Positions 6,439 through 7,519 of a stretch of 7,519 nucleotides of DNA are shown in pieces; position 1 is the first letter of the stretch, and each line of letters begins with the position of its first letter. Under the pieces are notes generated by a model. The model saw only the letters and a program-made list of their open reading frames with translations. It did no database searches and had not been told where the DNA came from. Source of the DNA: an uncultured Aliiroseovarius sp. (lineage in GTDB: Bacteria; Pseudomonadota; Alphaproteobacteria; Rhodobacterales; Rhodobacteraceae); assembly GCA_938023895.1 (NCBI GenBank), contig CALJDH010000179.1, forward strand, positions 1 through 7,519. Reading direction: 5' to 3'. Both the position numbers and the translations under genes were made by a program.

Positions 6439-7215
6439 TTAGCGGCCTTCATATTGCGGCGCGCGTTTCTCGAGGAACGCCATTACGCCCTCTTTAAAGT
6501 CGCGCGACTTGCCACATTCGCCTTGCAGGCTGGCCTCAAGCGCCAGCTGTTCATCCAGCGTGTTGCTCAGCGACGCGCGCATGGCTTTCTTGATGTTGCG
6601 ATAGGACAGGGTCGGACCCTTCGCCAATTGCTCGCCCCGCTTGCGCCACGTGGCTTCGAACTCGTCGTCTGCCACGCATTCCCAGATCAGGCCAAGATCG
6701 GCGGCCTCTTTCGCAGGCATCTTTTCGGCGAATAAGGCTGCGCCCATCGCCTTGGCAAAGCCCATTTGGCGGGGCATCCAATAGGTGCCGCCCGCATCCG
6801 GAATCAAACCAATGCGCGAAAACGCCTGCATGAAGAAGGCGCTTTCCGATGCGATCACGACGTCAGCAGCCAGAGCGATGTTGGCCCCTGCCCCGGCAGC
6901 AGCCCCATTCACAGCCGAGATCGTTGGAATCGGGCTGTCATAGATAGCACGCAGCAGCGGTTCGTATTCGTCACGCAGGGTGCGCTCCAGATCGACCTCA
7001 GCGGCATTGGCGCGATCTCCCAGATCTTGACCCGAGCAGAACGCGCGGCCCGAGCCAGTGATGACCAGAGCGCGGGCGGTCTTGCCGGCCTCTTCAACGG
7101 CGTGGGCAATTTCGGCGCGCATTTGCGTGTTCAAGGCGTTCATCACGTCGGCGCGGTCGAAGGTCAGAACCGCCAGGCCATCCGTAATGTCCAGTGTGAT
7201 CGTTTCGTAAATCAT
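6439..7215 (-). CDS. PaaG-like enoyl-CoA hydratase/isomerase (crotonase family)
   Basis: A 258-aa crotonase-fold enzyme acting on acyl-CoA thioesters. It parallels E. coli PaaG (ring-epoxide to oxepin-CoA isomerase of phenylacetate catabolism) along its length: GRAFCSGQDLGDR (56-68, first oxyanion-hole segment), NGAAAGAGANIALAADVVIA (103-122), AFSRIGLIPDAGGT (131-144), GLIWECV (175-181) and a KEGVMAFLEKRAPQYEGR-type C-terminus. The two glutamates of true enoyl-CoA hydratases are replaced, one by Asn112 and the other by Asp140; an Asp at the second position is the PaaG/isomerase pattern. I start at ATG 7215, with GGGAGG 5 nt upstream; an in-frame ATG at 7236 has no such site and would lie within the promoter region. 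No other paa gene is visible, so the substrate could be a fatty acyl, aromatic or other CoA ester. The neighbouring ccmH gives no functional link. Automated pipelines may name it paaG; I leave the symbol blank. Confidence 0.9.
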   Translation of the reverse strand: MIYETITLDITDGLAVLTFDRADVMNALNTQMRAEIAHAVEEAGKTARALVITGSGRAFCSGQDLGDRANAAEVDLERTLRDEYEPLLRAIYDSPIPTISAVNGAAAGAGANIALAADVVIASESAFFMQAFSRIGLIPDAGGTYWMPRQMGFAKAMGAALFAEKMPAKEAADLGLIWECVADDEFEATWRKRGEQLAKGPTLSYRNIKKAMRASLSNTLDEQLALEASLQGECGKSRDFKEGVMAFLEKRAPQYEGR

Positions 7216-7220
7216 GTCAT

Positions 7221-7226
7221 CCTCCC
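7221..7226 (-). promoter_or_regulatory. Ribosome binding site of the PaaG-like gene
   Basis: Reading the minus strand, GGGAGG lies 5 nt before ATG 7215. It fixes the start at 7215 over the upstream in-frame ATG at 7236. Confidence 0.85.
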
Positions 7227-7238
7227 GGAGTTTCACGC

Positions 7239-7266
7239 AATATAACCGACCAAGCGGTCAGGTAAA
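7239..7266 (-). promoter_or_regulatory. Promoter of the PaaG-like gene with embedded operator palindrome
   Basis: On the minus strand, TTTACC (7266-7261, 4 of 6 to the -35 consensus) and TATATT (7244-7239, 5 of 6 to TATAAT) are separated by 16 nt. The spacer contains the perfect inverted repeat GACC-GCTT-GGTC (7259-7248), extended by weaker outer symmetry. A start near 7232 would give a short leader with the ribosome binding site inside it. Placement in the -35/-10 spacer is typical for a repressor. The ACCGACC/GGTCGGT-type half-sites recall sites I associate with TetR-family regulators of phenylacetate or acyl-CoA catabolism, but that link is from memory only. Confidence 0.55.
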
Positions 7267-7309
7267 GATGAACGCCCCGTCATTTGTGGAAGTTTCCTGT
7301 GGTCAGGCC

Positions 7310-7519
7310 TTATTCGTCCAGCAATTCTTTCAGCCGGGCCTCTTCATCCTGTGTCAGAGCGCCTGCCCCGTCCTTCGACTGTGCACGGCGGCGCAAATAG
7401 AGCACCCCCGACAGCGCCGCAATCAGGAACAGCACCGGCCCCGTCGCCCAGAGAATCAAATTTGCACCCGAGCGGTTCGGCTTCATCAGAACGTATTCGC
7501 CATAGCGTTCGACGATGAA
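7310..7519 (-). CDS. ccmH: CcmH, cytochrome c maturation protein, C-terminal part (5' end outside window)
   Basis: The minus-strand frame enters from the right edge and ends at TAA (7312-7310), giving 69 residues. It begins FIVERYGEYVLMKPNR, the typical CcmH/CycL stretch in which 'RYG.FVL..P' precedes the C-terminal transmembrane anchor. A hydrophobic helix (about residues 20-42 of the fragment) follows, then an RRR positive patch and a soluble tail with LTQDEEARLKELL. CcmH works in the periplasm in System I, reducing and presenting apocytochrome c for haem attachment with CcmF. The family's LRCxxCQ motif would be in the missing N-terminal part. It lies 94 bp upstream of the PaaG-like gene on the same strand; that gene seems to have its own promoter. 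I saw no clear T-tailed hairpin between the two. Confidence 0.88.
   Translation of the reverse strand, partial: FIVERYGEYVLMKPNRSGANLILWATGPVLFLIAALSGVLYLRRRAQSKDGAGALTQDEEARLKELLDE

Noticed and set aside
7216..7309. Operon of ccmH with the PaaG-like gene
   Set aside because: The 94-bp gap contains a plausible promoter for the downstream gene and the functions are unrelated; read-through is still possible but not supported.
1..7519. CRISPR array, insertion sequence, prophage, tRNA or rRNA gene
   Set aside because: No regularly spaced direct repeats, transposase or phage-like frames, cloverleaf or rRNA-like sequence were seen on either strand.

Overview
This window looks like an ordinary chromosomal stretch from a high-GC alphaproteobacterium, most likely a Rhodobacteraceae/Roseobacter-group organism. 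The support is the G/C-rich third codon positions, a type II citrate synthase beside glutamyl-tRNA synthetase, a ComEC with a short C-terminal domain lacking the metallo-beta-lactamase metal motif, and a System I cytochrome c maturation gene (ccmH). The taxonomic call rests on protein flavour and gene order from memory, not on a search.

Layout: the window opens with the 3' end of a plus-strand gene (2-277), probably a DegT/DnrJ-type aminotransferase. A compact pair of hairpins (318-347) separates it from a convergent minus-strand block: comEC (1380-3440, upstream) followed by a LysR-family regulator (355-1317). comEC is divergent from gltX (3549-4955, glutamate--tRNA ligase), and the 108-bp gap between them holds two perfect inverted repeats. 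gltX is followed after 55 bp by gltA (5011-6306, citrate synthase). A hairpin fills that gap, and a promoter-like sequence lies inside the 3' end of gltX. gltA ends at a strong intrinsic terminator that faces a second terminator serving a minus-strand PaaG-like enoyl-CoA hydratase/isomerase (6439-7215). That gene has a recognisable promoter with a palindrome lying in the -35/-10 spacer, a classic repressor-operator layout. The window closes with the 3' end of a minus-strand ccmH (7310-7519).

Most genes are housekeeping: gltX charges tRNA with glutamate, gltA feeds acetyl-CoA into the TCA cycle, the PaaG-like enzyme fits catabolism of acyl-CoA or aromatic-derived CoA thioesters that ends in acetyl-CoA, and CcmH helps assemble c-type cytochromes. 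ComEC is the inner-membrane DNA uptake channel. I see no CRISPR array, transposon, phage gene, tRNA or rRNA, and nothing that amounts to a novel multi-gene system. The points most worth checking are regulatory (the palindrome in the PaaG-like promoter, the internal promoter and hairpin before gltA, the comEC/gltX inverted repeats) and compositional (low-GC patches with rare codons inside gltX).
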